Assembly (NCBI RefSeq): GCF_033955345.1
Contig: NZ_CP138332.1
Coordinates: 3,224,001-3,288,000, forward strand
Origin: Sphingobacterium bambusae
GTDB taxonomy: Bacteria; Bacteroidota; Bacteroidia; Sphingobacteriales; Sphingobacteriaceae
DNA length: 64,000 bases
Direction: 5' to 3'
Numbering within the stretch: position 1 is the first letter of the stretch; each line of letters opens with the position of its first letter. The notes under the pieces are model-generated. The model was not told the DNA's origin. It saw nothing but the letters and a program-made list of their open reading frames with translations, and did not search any database. Made by a program: the position numbers and the translations under genes. Below, piece by piece: positions 35,702 through 43,331 of this stretch.

Positions 35702-36821
35702 AAACACCGCACGGAAGACCATTGTGGTCTCCGCCGTCAATTTAAACCGCGGAGGTACCCTGCGTATTCTACGCGAATGCTTGGCTTATTTATCGGGCTT
35801 GGCGGCAAGTGCCGACTACCGTATTGTCGCCATCGTCTATAAAAAGGAACTGGCGGATTTCCCCCATATCGACTATATAGAAACCCAATGGCCCAAAAAG
35901 CGCTGGATAAACCGGCTTTGGTATGAATATGTATCGCTGCGTAAAGTGGCGCAAGAACTGCAGCCCATCGCCCTATGGCTTTCCCTGCATGATACCACGC
36001 CCTCGGTGCAAGCCGAACGCCGCGCCGTGTATTGCCATAACTCTTTTCCGTTTTTAAAATGGGATCGTAAGGATCTTTTTTTTGCGCCGCAGATTGTGGC
36101 TTTTGCCTTGTTCTCCCGCTTCTTTTACCGCAAGAATATCCACAAGAATAAGTACCTGGTGGTGCAACAGGAATGGTTTCGGGACGCTTTTGTCCGCATG
36201 TTCAACTTGCCCTTCAGCAAGATTATTGTGGCGCCGCCGCATAGCGAGACCGAAGCCCTGCCGATGCCTGTCGCTGTTTCCACGAAGGAGAAAACAACTT
36301 TTATCTATCCAGCGATCTCGGATAGCCATAAGAATATCGAATGTATTTGCGCGGCCGCCGAACAGCTCTGGAACAGCGGTGTGCATAACTTTGAGGTTTT
36401 GCTGACCATTAGCGGACAGGAAAACCGCTACACGCAATGGCTGTACAAGCGCTGGGGACAGCGCATCCCGGCATTACGCTTTCTAGGCTACTTGGGGAGG
36501 GAAACCCTGTTCCGCTATTACCAAGAGGCCGATTGCCTTATTTTTCCCTCCAAGGTAGAAACCTGGGGTTTGCCCATATCGGAATTTTCAACGTTTCGCA
36601 AACCCATGCTGCTGGCCGATTTGCCTTACGCTCGCGAGACGGCCAAGGGAAATGCTGAAGTAGCCTTTTTCCCGACCAACCGCCCCAAGCTGTTGGCTCA
36701 ACAGATGCAGCAGCTGATCGAGGGCGACCGTTCTTTTTTGCATCCGGTGACGGCCACAAGTATTGCGGAGCCTGTTGTGCGAGACTGGGAAGCCCTGTTT
36801 AAGGTATTGTTGGACGAATAA
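35685..36821 (+). CDS. Glycosyltransferase family 4
   Basis: About 378 residues, GT-B fold. 'TIVVSAVNLNRGGTLRILRE' starts the acceptor domain; the donor domain has 'FIYPAISDSHKNIECICAA', 'LRFLGYLGRETLFRYYQEAD' and 'FPSKVETWGLPISEFSTFRK' as the EX7E-like motif. I chose the ATG at 35685, giving a 17-base overlap with the previous gene; a TTG at 35664 is less likely. Confidence 0.9.
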   Translation: MEKSAKNTARKTIVVSAVNLNRGGTLRILRECLAYLSGLAASADYRIVAIVYKKELADFPHIDYIETQWPKKRWINRLWYEYVSLRKVAQELQPIALWLSLHDTTPSVQAERRAVYCHNSFPFLKWDRKDLFFAPQIVAFALFSRFFYRKNIHKNKYLVVQQEWFRDAFVRMFNLPFSKIIVAPPHSETEALPMPVAVSTKEKTTFIYPAISDSHKNIECICAAAEQLWNSGVHNFEVLLTISGQENRYTQWLYKRWGQRIPALRFLGYLGRETLFRYYQEADCLIFPSKVETWGLPISEFSTFRKPMLLADLPYARETAKGNAEVAFFPTNRPKLLAQQMQQLIEGDRSFLHPVTATSIAEPVVRDWEALFKVLLDE

Positions 36822-36830
36822 AATCAAGCG

Positions 36831-37958
36831 ATGAAGATATTACAACTCGGTAAATTTTACCCTATTCGGGGTGGCGTGGAAAAGGTGATGTATGACCTCC
36901 TATTGGGGCTTTCCGAAGCGGGAACACCCTGCGATATGCTTTGTGCATCCACCGAAGAGCATCCCGCCGAGACCATCCAACTAAATCCGCTGGCCCGTAT
37001 TTTTGTGATGCCCACGCAGATCAGTGCGGCCGCGACCAAATTGGCGCCGACGATGATTAGCACGCTCCGCCGTATCGCAAAAAATTATACGATTATCCAT
37101 GTGCACCACCCCGACCCCATGGCCTGTTTGGCCTTGTTCCTCTCCGGCTACAAAGGAAAGGTGATCCTGCATTGGCATAGCGATATCCTGAAACAGAAAC
37201 TGCTGCTGAAGGCTTATACGCCCTTGCAAAATTGGCTGATCAAGCGGGCGGATCATATTGTGGGCACCACGCCCAAATATGTGGCAGAATCTCCTTTCTT
37301 GCGAAAAGTGCAGCATAAGACCAGCTATATTCCCATTGGCGTGGAAGCGCTACAGCCAAATGCAGAAATAGTGGCCCGTATTCAGGCGGGCTATGCGGGC
37401 AAAAAGATCGTATTTTCCCTAGGCCGCTTGGTGGAATATAAGGGCTACGCCTATTTAGTGGAAGCTGCCGCAGCGCTGCCGGATGACTACTGTGTGCTGA
37501 TCGGGGGGAAAGGCCCTTTAAAAGAAAGTTTGGAAGCGCTTATTGTCGAGCGTGGGCTACAAAATAAAGTATTTTTGCTCGGATATATTGCGGATGAGGA
37601 AATTCCGGCTTATTTTGCAGCCAGTGCGCTATTCTGCTTGCCATCGATTCTGAAAACGGAGGCCTTTGCCATCGTGCAGATCGAGGCCATGTCCTGTGCG
37701 AAGCCCATTGTATCGGCTGATATTCCGGAGTCGGGTGTCAGTTGGGTAAATCAAGATGCTGTATCCGGCTTGGTCGTGCCCATAGAAGATGCAGCACAGT
37801 TGGCCGAGAAGATCAAACAGATTGGCGAAGATCCTGTTTTGTATGCGCATCTTTCCAAGGGCGCGAAAAGGAGGTTTGAAACGCTGTTCACACGTGCGCA
37901 TATGGTGGAAGTAGCCTTGGACTGCTATCGCCAAGTGTTGCAGGGGGCGGAGGAATAA
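36831..37958 (+). CDS. Glycosyltransferase family 4
   Basis: A 375-residue GT-B enzyme: 'ILQLGKFYPIRGGVEKVMYD' at the N-terminus, 'VFSLGRLVEYKGYAYLVEAA', 'VLIGGKGPLKESLEAL', and 'SILKTEAFAIVQIEAMSCAK' holding the EX7E motif near residue 270. It is the last glycosyltransferase before the peptidase/PqqD module. An AT-rich gap of 98 bases follows that could hold an internal promoter (TTTG at 37998-38001 and a TA-rich box near 38024). Confidence 0.93.
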   Translation: MKILQLGKFYPIRGGVEKVMYDLLLGLSEAGTPCDMLCASTEEHPAETIQLNPLARIFVMPTQISAAATKLAPTMISTLRRIAKNYTIIHVHHPDPMACLALFLSGYKGKVILHWHSDILKQKLLLKAYTPLQNWLIKRADHIVGTTPKYVAESPFLRKVQHKTSYIPIGVEALQPNAEIVARIQAGYAGKKIVFSLGRLVEYKGYAYLVEAAAALPDDYCVLIGGKGPLKESLEALIVERGLQNKVFLLGYIADEEIPAYFAASALFCLPSILKTEAFAIVQIEAMSCAKPIVSADIPESGVSWVNQDAVSGLVVPIEDAAQLAEKIKQIGEDPVLYAHLSKGAKRRFETLFTRAHMVEVALDCYRQVLQGAEE

Positions 37959-38056
37959 CTGGGTTGTAAATACGTAAATTATAATTTGTCCGATTTTTTT
38001 GAACAAATTGCATTTGGTTTGTGTATTTTAATAACGATAACATGCCATCCAACTAG

Positions 38057-38521
38057 ATGACAGAAATAAAACGAAAAGTGATCGTCAACAACCAAGCTTT
38101 CTTCGACTATATTGCACCCTTCTTGGAGGAAGGCCGACAGGTATCTTTCTTGATCAAGGGAGAAAGCATGCGTCCCTTCCTGTTTGAAGGGGATAAGGTA
38201 TTGATTAAAAAGCCGCTTGGGCGACCGTGGAAGATGGGCGACCTGATTTTGGCCCGCTGGCAAGACAACTATGTGTTGCACCGCTTGGTGAAGCGTAAAA
38301 AAGGCATGTTGGGTTTGGCGGGTGATGCCAATTTTGTACAGATTGAGTGGGTCAAGGATACCGATATTATAGCCGTTGCGCTGTCGGCCTCCCGCAACGA
38401 TAAACAGGTATACGATGCTGCGGATCCCTTACAACGGATTCAAGGAATGAGCTGGTATTATTTACGTCCGTTGAGACGGGCGCTGGCGAAGTTAAAAAAG
38501 ATTGAAAAGTTTGGACTATGA
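38057..38521 (+). CDS. S24/S26-type peptidase-like protein (signal-peptidase fold)
   Basis: A 154-residue protein. 'FLIKGESMRPFLFEGDKVLI' has the serine of the S24/S26 fold near residue 37, then 'MGDLILARW' and 'YVLHRLVKRKKG', where His-Arg (near residue 74) sits where archaeal/SipW-type signal peptidases have their catalytic His. No membrane helix is seen, unlike true leader peptidases, so the site of action is unclear. Its stop overlaps the PqqD-like gene's start by four bases. Proteins of this kind recur beside PqqD-like, nucleotidyltransferase and HPr-kinase-like genes; here it may cut a peptide substrate (inference). Confidence 0.75.
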   Translation: MTEIKRKVIVNNQAFFDYIAPFLEEGRQVSFLIKGESMRPFLFEGDKVLIKKPLGRPWKMGDLILARWQDNYVLHRLVKRKKGMLGLAGDANFVQIEWVKDTDIIAVALSASRNDKQVYDAADPLQRIQGMSWYYLRPLRRALAKLKKIEKFGL

Positions 38522-38787
38522 TTTTAAGAAAGGATTTAATGCTGCGGCACGTAGGCGACGATTACATCATTGTGGAACCCGGGCAAGACCAAATTGATAT
38601 GTCTAGGGTGTACACCTTGAACGAAACCGCTGCTTGGCTTTGGGAACAACTACAAGGGAAAGACTTTACGCTTGCCGATGTAACCACCCTCTTATTGGAT
38701 CGTTATGAGGTGGATGAGCAAACGGCCAGGCAAGATGCGGCGAAGCTTATTGAACTTTTCCAGGTACAGGGCTTGGTAAAAGGCTAG
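38518..38787 (+). CDS. PqqD-like peptide-recognition protein
   Basis: An 89-residue protein with the PqqD fold: N-terminal strands ('LRHVGDDYIIVEPG', 'SRVYTLNETAAWLWEQLQGK') and a three-helix part ('EQTARQDAAKLIELFQVQGL'). PqqD-like domains are the RiPP-precursor recognition element (RRE) and bind leader peptides. In lasso-peptide systems the bound leader motif centres on YxxP. Four to five short ORFs in this window carry YxxP near their N-termini, so it is a candidate partner. Coupled on both sides (four-base overlap upstream, three-base gap downstream). Confidence 0.88.
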   Translation: MILRKDLMLRHVGDDYIIVEPGQDQIDMSRVYTLNETAAWLWEQLQGKDFTLADVTTLLLDRYEVDEQTARQDAAKLIELFQVQGLVKG

Positions 38788-38790
38788 TGC

Positions 38791-39891
38791 ATGGGGGAGG
38801 AAGCGGTATATAAACCTTTTTTGTGCGTCTTGCGTTTAGGCCTTTGGGAGCGGGCGCAAGAACAGGTGGAAGACTTTTTTCCGATCAGCGATCTGCACTG
38901 GGAAAAGCTCTACCAATTGGCCATGAAACATACCGTGGAAGGCATTTTATTTGATGGCTTGCAGAAACTGCCGGCGGCCTATCTGCCGGCAAAATCCCTG
39001 CTGTTGCGCTGGACGGTGCGCGTAGATGCAATTGAGCGACGCAACCTCTGGATGAACAAGGTGATTGCGACACAATCCCATTTTTTTAAAGAACATAAGG
39101 TCTCGGCCATGTTGTTGAAAGGACAGGGCTTGGCGCGTTGCTACCCCAACCCCAATCGACGCATCTGTGGAGACATCGATTGGTATGTCGCCGAGAAGAA
39201 AGATTACGATAGCCTCTATACTATCCTGCAGGAGCGTAACCTGCATCCCGAGAAACAAGCCGGATTTAGCTTTAGCAGCATTTGGAAAAATTGCGATACG
39301 GAGATGCACCAGCGTTTGTTTGATTTGCATAACCCTTTTGTGGGCGCTTACCTGAAACGCTTGGAGAAAGAGCAGCAGGCACATGCCTTAGCGTTGCAAC
39401 TGGGGGAAACAGCCGTGGAACTGCCATCGGTGTTGCTTTCCTTTGTGCAGGTTAATGCCCATATCCTGAAACATTTGCTTTCCTATGGAATCGGTATACG
39501 ACAGCTCTGTGATTCGGCACGCATTTGTCAGTATTATGCCGATCAAGTGGATGGAGAACGCTTAAAGCAGATCTATGAACGCTTGGGCATTCGGAAATGG
39601 ATTGACCGGCTCCATCTCGTGCTGGTGAAGTATATGGGGCTGGATGCGAAATACCTGCCTTTTCCGCTTGCCAACGGCGTGGAATCGGATTGGATGATGA
39701 ACGAAATATTGCAGGCGGGTAATTTTGGTTTTCACGATGAGCGCGTGGATTTGGCGAAGGAAGAAGCGCTGAACCAGCGCGTGGATAGTTTCAAGCGCTG
39801 GCGGCATAACTTCGCCCGCTATGTGCCTTATGCACCTTACGAGACCATTTTCTTTCCGCTCCTGCAGTTTTATTCCCGTCTTTTTAAATAA
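38791..39891 (+). CDS. Uncharacterised nucleotidyltransferase-family protein
   Basis: A 366-residue cytoplasmic protein matching the PF14907-type nucleotidyltransferase pattern: 'HTVEGILFDGLQKLP', 'VSAMLLKGQGLARCYPNPNR' and the metal-binding 'RICGDIDWYV' near residue 127, followed by 'DLHNPFVG' and the helical region around 'GIRQLCDSARICQYY'. These proteins commonly lie beside PqqD-like, ABC exporter and HPr-kinase-like genes, including in some lasso-peptide clusters; the reaction is not established. It is followed four bases later by the ABC exporter. Confidence 0.8.
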   Translation: MGEEAVYKPFLCVLRLGLWERAQEQVEDFFPISDLHWEKLYQLAMKHTVEGILFDGLQKLPAAYLPAKSLLLRWTVRVDAIERRNLWMNKVIATQSHFFKEHKVSAMLLKGQGLARCYPNPNRRICGDIDWYVAEKKDYDSLYTILQERNLHPEKQAGFSFSSIWKNCDTEMHQRLFDLHNPFVGAYLKRLEKEQQAHALALQLGETAVELPSVLLSFVQVNAHILKHLLSYGIGIRQLCDSARICQYYADQVDGERLKQIYERLGIRKWIDRLHLVLVKYMGLDAKYLPFPLANGVESDWMMNEILQAGNFGFHDERVDLAKEEALNQRVDSFKRWRHNFARYVPYAPYETIFFPLLQFYSRLFK

Positions 39892-39895
39892 TGGA

Positions 39896-41524
39896 ATGCG
39901 TGTATATTCGCTAACATATCAATTGCGCTGGGCCTGGTCGTTGACCCGAAATTTTCGGAAACCCCTGCTCGGTTACTTTATTATCGAGCTCCTGGCCATT
40001 GGGCTTTCCTTGCTTTTTATTTTCTTTTCCAAAAAGGCCATTGATCAGGCTATTCACGCCATACCGGGCAACTTGCGTTATACCCTGTTGGGCGTGTTGG
40101 CTTCAGTGCTGCTAGGCCTGTTGCTCAAAGCCCTATCGACGCGTTGGAACCAAGCTACCAGCTTAAAAATGGAGCTGGGCTTGCAGCGAAAGTTGCTATC
40201 TGGGCAGATGCGAGCCGTGTGGAAGTATGCCAAGGATTGGCATACGGGCGACTTGATGTTGCGCGTGCAGACGGACAGTGCGGAGGTCTCGCAGATGCTG
40301 AGCCAAGGTGCGCTTTCCTTTCTGCTGGTCATTGTTCGCTTGATCGCGTCGGTCGGTTTTCTCTGGCTAATGGATCCCATGCTGGCCCTAGTAATCTTAG
40401 GTATTTCGCCGCTTTTCTTGTTTTCCAAGCTCTACTTTCGAAAGATGCGTCGCTTAAATGCGGAAGTAAAACAGGCGGAGAGCGGTTTCGGCAATGTGTT
40501 GCAAGAGAACCTGCGCTTTCGCCTCTTGATCCGGGCACTGGGGCTGATCCCTGCACGGGAGGAAAAGCTAAAGAATAGCCAAGATCGGATTTACAGCCTA
40601 AAGATGGCGCAGCAAAACTTTGCCATCCTGAGCCAAACCGTGATGAAGTTGACCATCAATGGCGGATACCTGTTGACCTTTGTTTGGGGTATCTATCGCC
40701 TACATGCCGGCGAGATTTCCTTCGGCACCATGGCCGCCTTTCTGCAACTGGTAGGGCGTATACAAACGCCTATTCTGCAGGCCATGGGCTTTGTGCCGCA
40801 GTTTATCCGCTTTCGAACAGCGGTAGACCGCTTGTTGGAACTGGAGAACGACGAGAAGGAAGCCGAAGTGCAAACGGAGCTATTGACGCATCCCCAACGC
40901 ATCGTGCTGGAAAAATTGGGCTTTCGCTATGAGGATAGCCTGGTGATCGCTGATTTTTCGGCAGAAATTCTGGCGGGAAAGCCGGTCGCGATTATTGGAT
41001 CCAGCGGTCGCGGGAAGACTACGCTGATCCGTTTGCTGTTGGCGCTGATCAAACCGCATCAAGGAAAAATTTTTATAGAACAAAATCAGGAATTACGTGT
41101 TTTATCCAATGTACACCGCGGGAATTTTGCTTATGTTCCCCAGGGAAACTCCCTGTTTAGCGGGCGTATACTGGACAATTTAGTGTATGGCAATAGCATC
41201 GATGCCGAGCGTATAAAGCACGCCATCTATCTGGCCAATGCCGAATTTGTGTATACCTTGCCCCAAGGTCTGGATACGGTTATCGGCGAGTCGGGCTATG
41301 GCCTTTCCGAAGGGCAGGCGCAGCGCATTGCCATTGCGCGCGCCATGATGCAGGATGCCTCCATCTGGCTGTTTGACGAGATTACCTCGGCACTGGATCC
41401 GGAAACATCGGAAACCATTGTGCAACGCCTACTGGAAGCCGGCAAAGATAAAATTGTACTATTTGTAACACACGATATGAAACTGGCCGCACAGTGCCAA
41501 CAAACGATTTACATGCAGGCTTAA
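39896..41524 (+). CDS. ABC exporter (fused membrane and ATPase domains)
   Basis: A 542-residue half-transporter with six membrane segments in the first 310 residues and a nucleotide-binding domain. Walker A is 'GSSGRGKTTL' near residue 365, the signature is 'LSEGQAQR' near 469, and Walker B is 'IWLFDEITSALD' near 490. No N-terminal C39 peptidase domain is present, so any leader removal must come from another protein, such as the S24/S26-type protein three genes upstream. I chose the ATG at 39896 because the upstream extension overlaps the previous gene. The next start overlaps its stop by one base. Confidence 0.9.
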   Translation: MRVYSLTYQLRWAWSLTRNFRKPLLGYFIIELLAIGLSLLFIFFSKKAIDQAIHAIPGNLRYTLLGVLASVLLGLLLKALSTRWNQATSLKMELGLQRKLLSGQMRAVWKYAKDWHTGDLMLRVQTDSAEVSQMLSQGALSFLLVIVRLIASVGFLWLMDPMLALVILGISPLFLFSKLYFRKMRRLNAEVKQAESGFGNVLQENLRFRLLIRALGLIPAREEKLKNSQDRIYSLKMAQQNFAILSQTVMKLTINGGYLLTFVWGIYRLHAGEISFGTMAAFLQLVGRIQTPILQAMGFVPQFIRFRTAVDRLLELENDEKEAEVQTELLTHPQRIVLEKLGFRYEDSLVIADFSAEILAGKPVAIIGSSGRGKTTLIRLLLALIKPHQGKIFIEQNQELRVLSNVHRGNFAYVPQGNSLFSGRILDNLVYGNSIDAERIKHAIYLANAEFVYTLPQGLDTVIGESGYGLSEGQAQRIAIARAMMQDASIWLFDEITSALDPETSETIVQRLLEAGKDKIVLFVTHDMKLAAQCQQTIYMQA

Positions 41525-42459
41525 TGAAGCAAGAAACAACCAACAACCAAAACGAAGATAAACAGCTGCTCTATTATCGGGTCGCCGATCTCGATGTGCA
41601 GGTGACGCTGCCCCAGTCGGTGGATATTGCCCAAGCTTTACCCAGTTTTACCCCCTTTTTTTTACCGGAACCGCAGGATAGCCTGATGCATACCGTAACC
41701 GTGTGCTTTGATTCTTTGCGTGATGAATTAAGCGCGAGCAAGCTGCTGAGTGAAGAGTCCTTGGTATGGGGCGACCATTTTCAGTTTCGCGAATCGGAAG
41801 ATTACTACTACACCATTTTACGTACTTCAAATAGGCAACAGGCATGGAAAATGCGGAGTTCAAAAGATTTTTTCCACAATGAGGTGTACGCTGTGGAAAA
41901 CGAAATACAGTCAACTACGGTGCTTTCTTGGTTGTTAATGGTTACCTTCGCTCAATCGGCGCTACGTCACCATACCTTGCTGATTCATGCATCGGTGGTC
42001 GAGAAAGACGGGAAGGGTGTGGCCTTCTTAGGGAAGAGCGGAACCGGAAAAAGTACGCACAGCAGGTTGTGGCTGACCTACTTGTCGGGCTACCAGCTAC
42101 TGAACGACGATAATCCGGCCATCCGACTAGGGGATGATAACCAAGTATGGGTGTATGGCACACCTTGGAGCGGTAAAACCCCCTGCTATAGAAATATGGG
42201 TGTAGCGTTGCAAGCGGTGATTCGTTTATCGCAAGCCAAGGAAAATAAACTGGAATGGAAAAGAGGCAAAGAAGCTTTGATAACATTGCTGCCCAGCGGA
42301 TCTGCTTTGCGCTGGAACAGTGGCCTTTTTGGAGCGATGACATCGATCTTGCAAGGCATGTTGACAAAGGTGCCTGTGGGAAGCCTGCAATGCTTGCCCA
42401 ATGCGGAGGCCGCGCTACTTTGCCATGCGGAGATTGTACAAGAACGAACAAAATTTTGA
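41524..42459 (+). CDS. HPr-kinase-like ATP-binding protein
   Basis: A 311-residue protein. The C-terminal half has the HPr kinase/phosphorylase-type P-loop 'FLGKSGTGKSTHSRLWL' near residue 168, 'YQLLNDDNPAIRL' as the acidic metal site, and 'VYGTPWSGKTPCYRN'. No HPr or PTS gene is near. Homologues in paeninodin-type lasso clusters phosphorylate the peptide's C-terminal Ser (established there); here the peptide substrates in the window end in Leu or Phe, so another role is likely. Start taken at the ATG in the TAATG overlap. Confidence 0.82.
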   Translation: MKQETTNNQNEDKQLLYYRVADLDVQVTLPQSVDIAQALPSFTPFFLPEPQDSLMHTVTVCFDSLRDELSASKLLSEESLVWGDHFQFRESEDYYYTILRTSNRQQAWKMRSSKDFFHNEVYAVENEIQSTTVLSWLLMVTFAQSALRHHTLLIHASVVEKDGKGVAFLGKSGTGKSTHSRLWLTYLSGYQLLNDDNPAIRLGDDNQVWVYGTPWSGKTPCYRNMGVALQAVIRLSQAKENKLEWKRGKEALITLLPSGSALRWNSGLFGAMTSILQGMLTKVPVGSLQCLPNAEAALLCHAEIVQERTKF

Positions 42460-42516
42460 CACATGCATGCACTATGAGCTGTGCATCAATTTCAATGTAA
42501 ACAACAACTTATCACG

Positions 42517-43317
42517 ATGAAAAATACGGTCATCCTTCTCTTCGCTTTGTGCCTATTTGCCTTTCAATCTTGTATTGTGCCTAAGAAAGTGGTTTATCTC
42601 AAAGATATGGAACCCAACAAGGTCTATAATACGGCCTTGGTACCACCTTTGCGTGTACAAAAAAACGATCGCCTAAGCATACAGGTGACCTCCAAAAATC
42701 CGGAATTGGCTGTGCCTTTTAACCCAGATGGAGGTGTGTATAATGTGTCCAGAGAAGGAGCAGTAAGTAATGTGCCGGTTACCGGGTCTAATATCAACAA
42801 AGGTTATTTGGTGGATCAGGAAGGAAATATAGAGTTTCCGGTTTTGGGTACGCTGAATGTGGAAGGCTTGACCTTGGATGGCGTGCGTGATATGATGCGC
42901 GATCGAATGGTCAACGAAAAGCTGATCAGTGATGCGGTGATCAAAATTGAATTGATGAACCTCAAGATTACCATGATGGGGGCCGTGTCATCTGTCGGAG
43001 TGTTGGATGTGCCGGATTCCCGAATTACCCTGATTGAAGCGATTACCCGATCAGGAGGAATCTCTGCTAATGCAAAAACAAATAAGGTAGCTGTGATTCG
43101 GGAGGAGGCGGGAGGTCGGAAAATGTACCTGAACGATATTGAGAAAATGGATATTTTTAATTCGCCTACCTATTATCTGCAGCAGAATGATATTGTCTAT
43201 GTGGAACCGCGCTCTGCGGAAATGACGCCTCGCGAGAGCCAAACAATCATGTACTTTGGTTTACTCACCGGTGTGGCGACCATGGTCTTAACCCTTTTGA
43301 ACTTGATGCGTAACTAA
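42517..43317 (+). CDS. Wza/GumB-type polysaccharide export lipoprotein
   Basis: A 266-residue outer-membrane lipoprotein (lipobox 'AFQSC', Cys near residue 18) with a Poly_export domain ('LRVQKNDRLSIQVTSKNPEL'), then SLBB domains ('NIEFPVLGTLNVEGLTLDGV', 'VGVLDVPDSRITLIEAITRS'). It has a C-terminal membrane helix ('MYFGLLTGVATMVLTLLNL'), the usual form in this phylum. It forms the outer-membrane pore for EPS with the Wzc-like protein encoded 15 bases downstream. The 57-base gap upstream has a small ATGCAC/GTGCAT inverted repeat. Confidence 0.93.
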   Translation: MKNTVILLFALCLFAFQSCIVPKKVVYLKDMEPNKVYNTALVPPLRVQKNDRLSIQVTSKNPELAVPFNPDGGVYNVSREGAVSNVPVTGSNINKGYLVDQEGNIEFPVLGTLNVEGLTLDGVRDMMRDRMVNEKLISDAVIKIELMNLKITMMGAVSSVGVLDVPDSRITLIEAITRSGGISANAKTNKVAVIREEAGGRKMYLNDIEKMDIFNSPTYYLQQNDIVYVEPRSAEMTPRESQTIMYFGLLTGVATMVLTLLNLMRN

Positions 43318-43331
43318 TTGCTTTGTAATCT

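Noticed and set aside
40144..40578. 144-codon forward ORF in another frame of the ABC exporter
   Set aside because: Out of frame within a clear transporter; no domain of its own.
38057..42459. Calling the module a complete lasso-peptide cluster
   Set aside because: No asparagine-synthetase-like cyclase and no transglutaminase-like leader protease are in the window, and the peptides lack a plausible ring donor/acceptor pattern.
42460..42516. ATGCAC/GTGCAT inverted repeat before the Wza gene as an operator
   Set aside because: Arms of only six bases and no second copy elsewhere; too weak to call.
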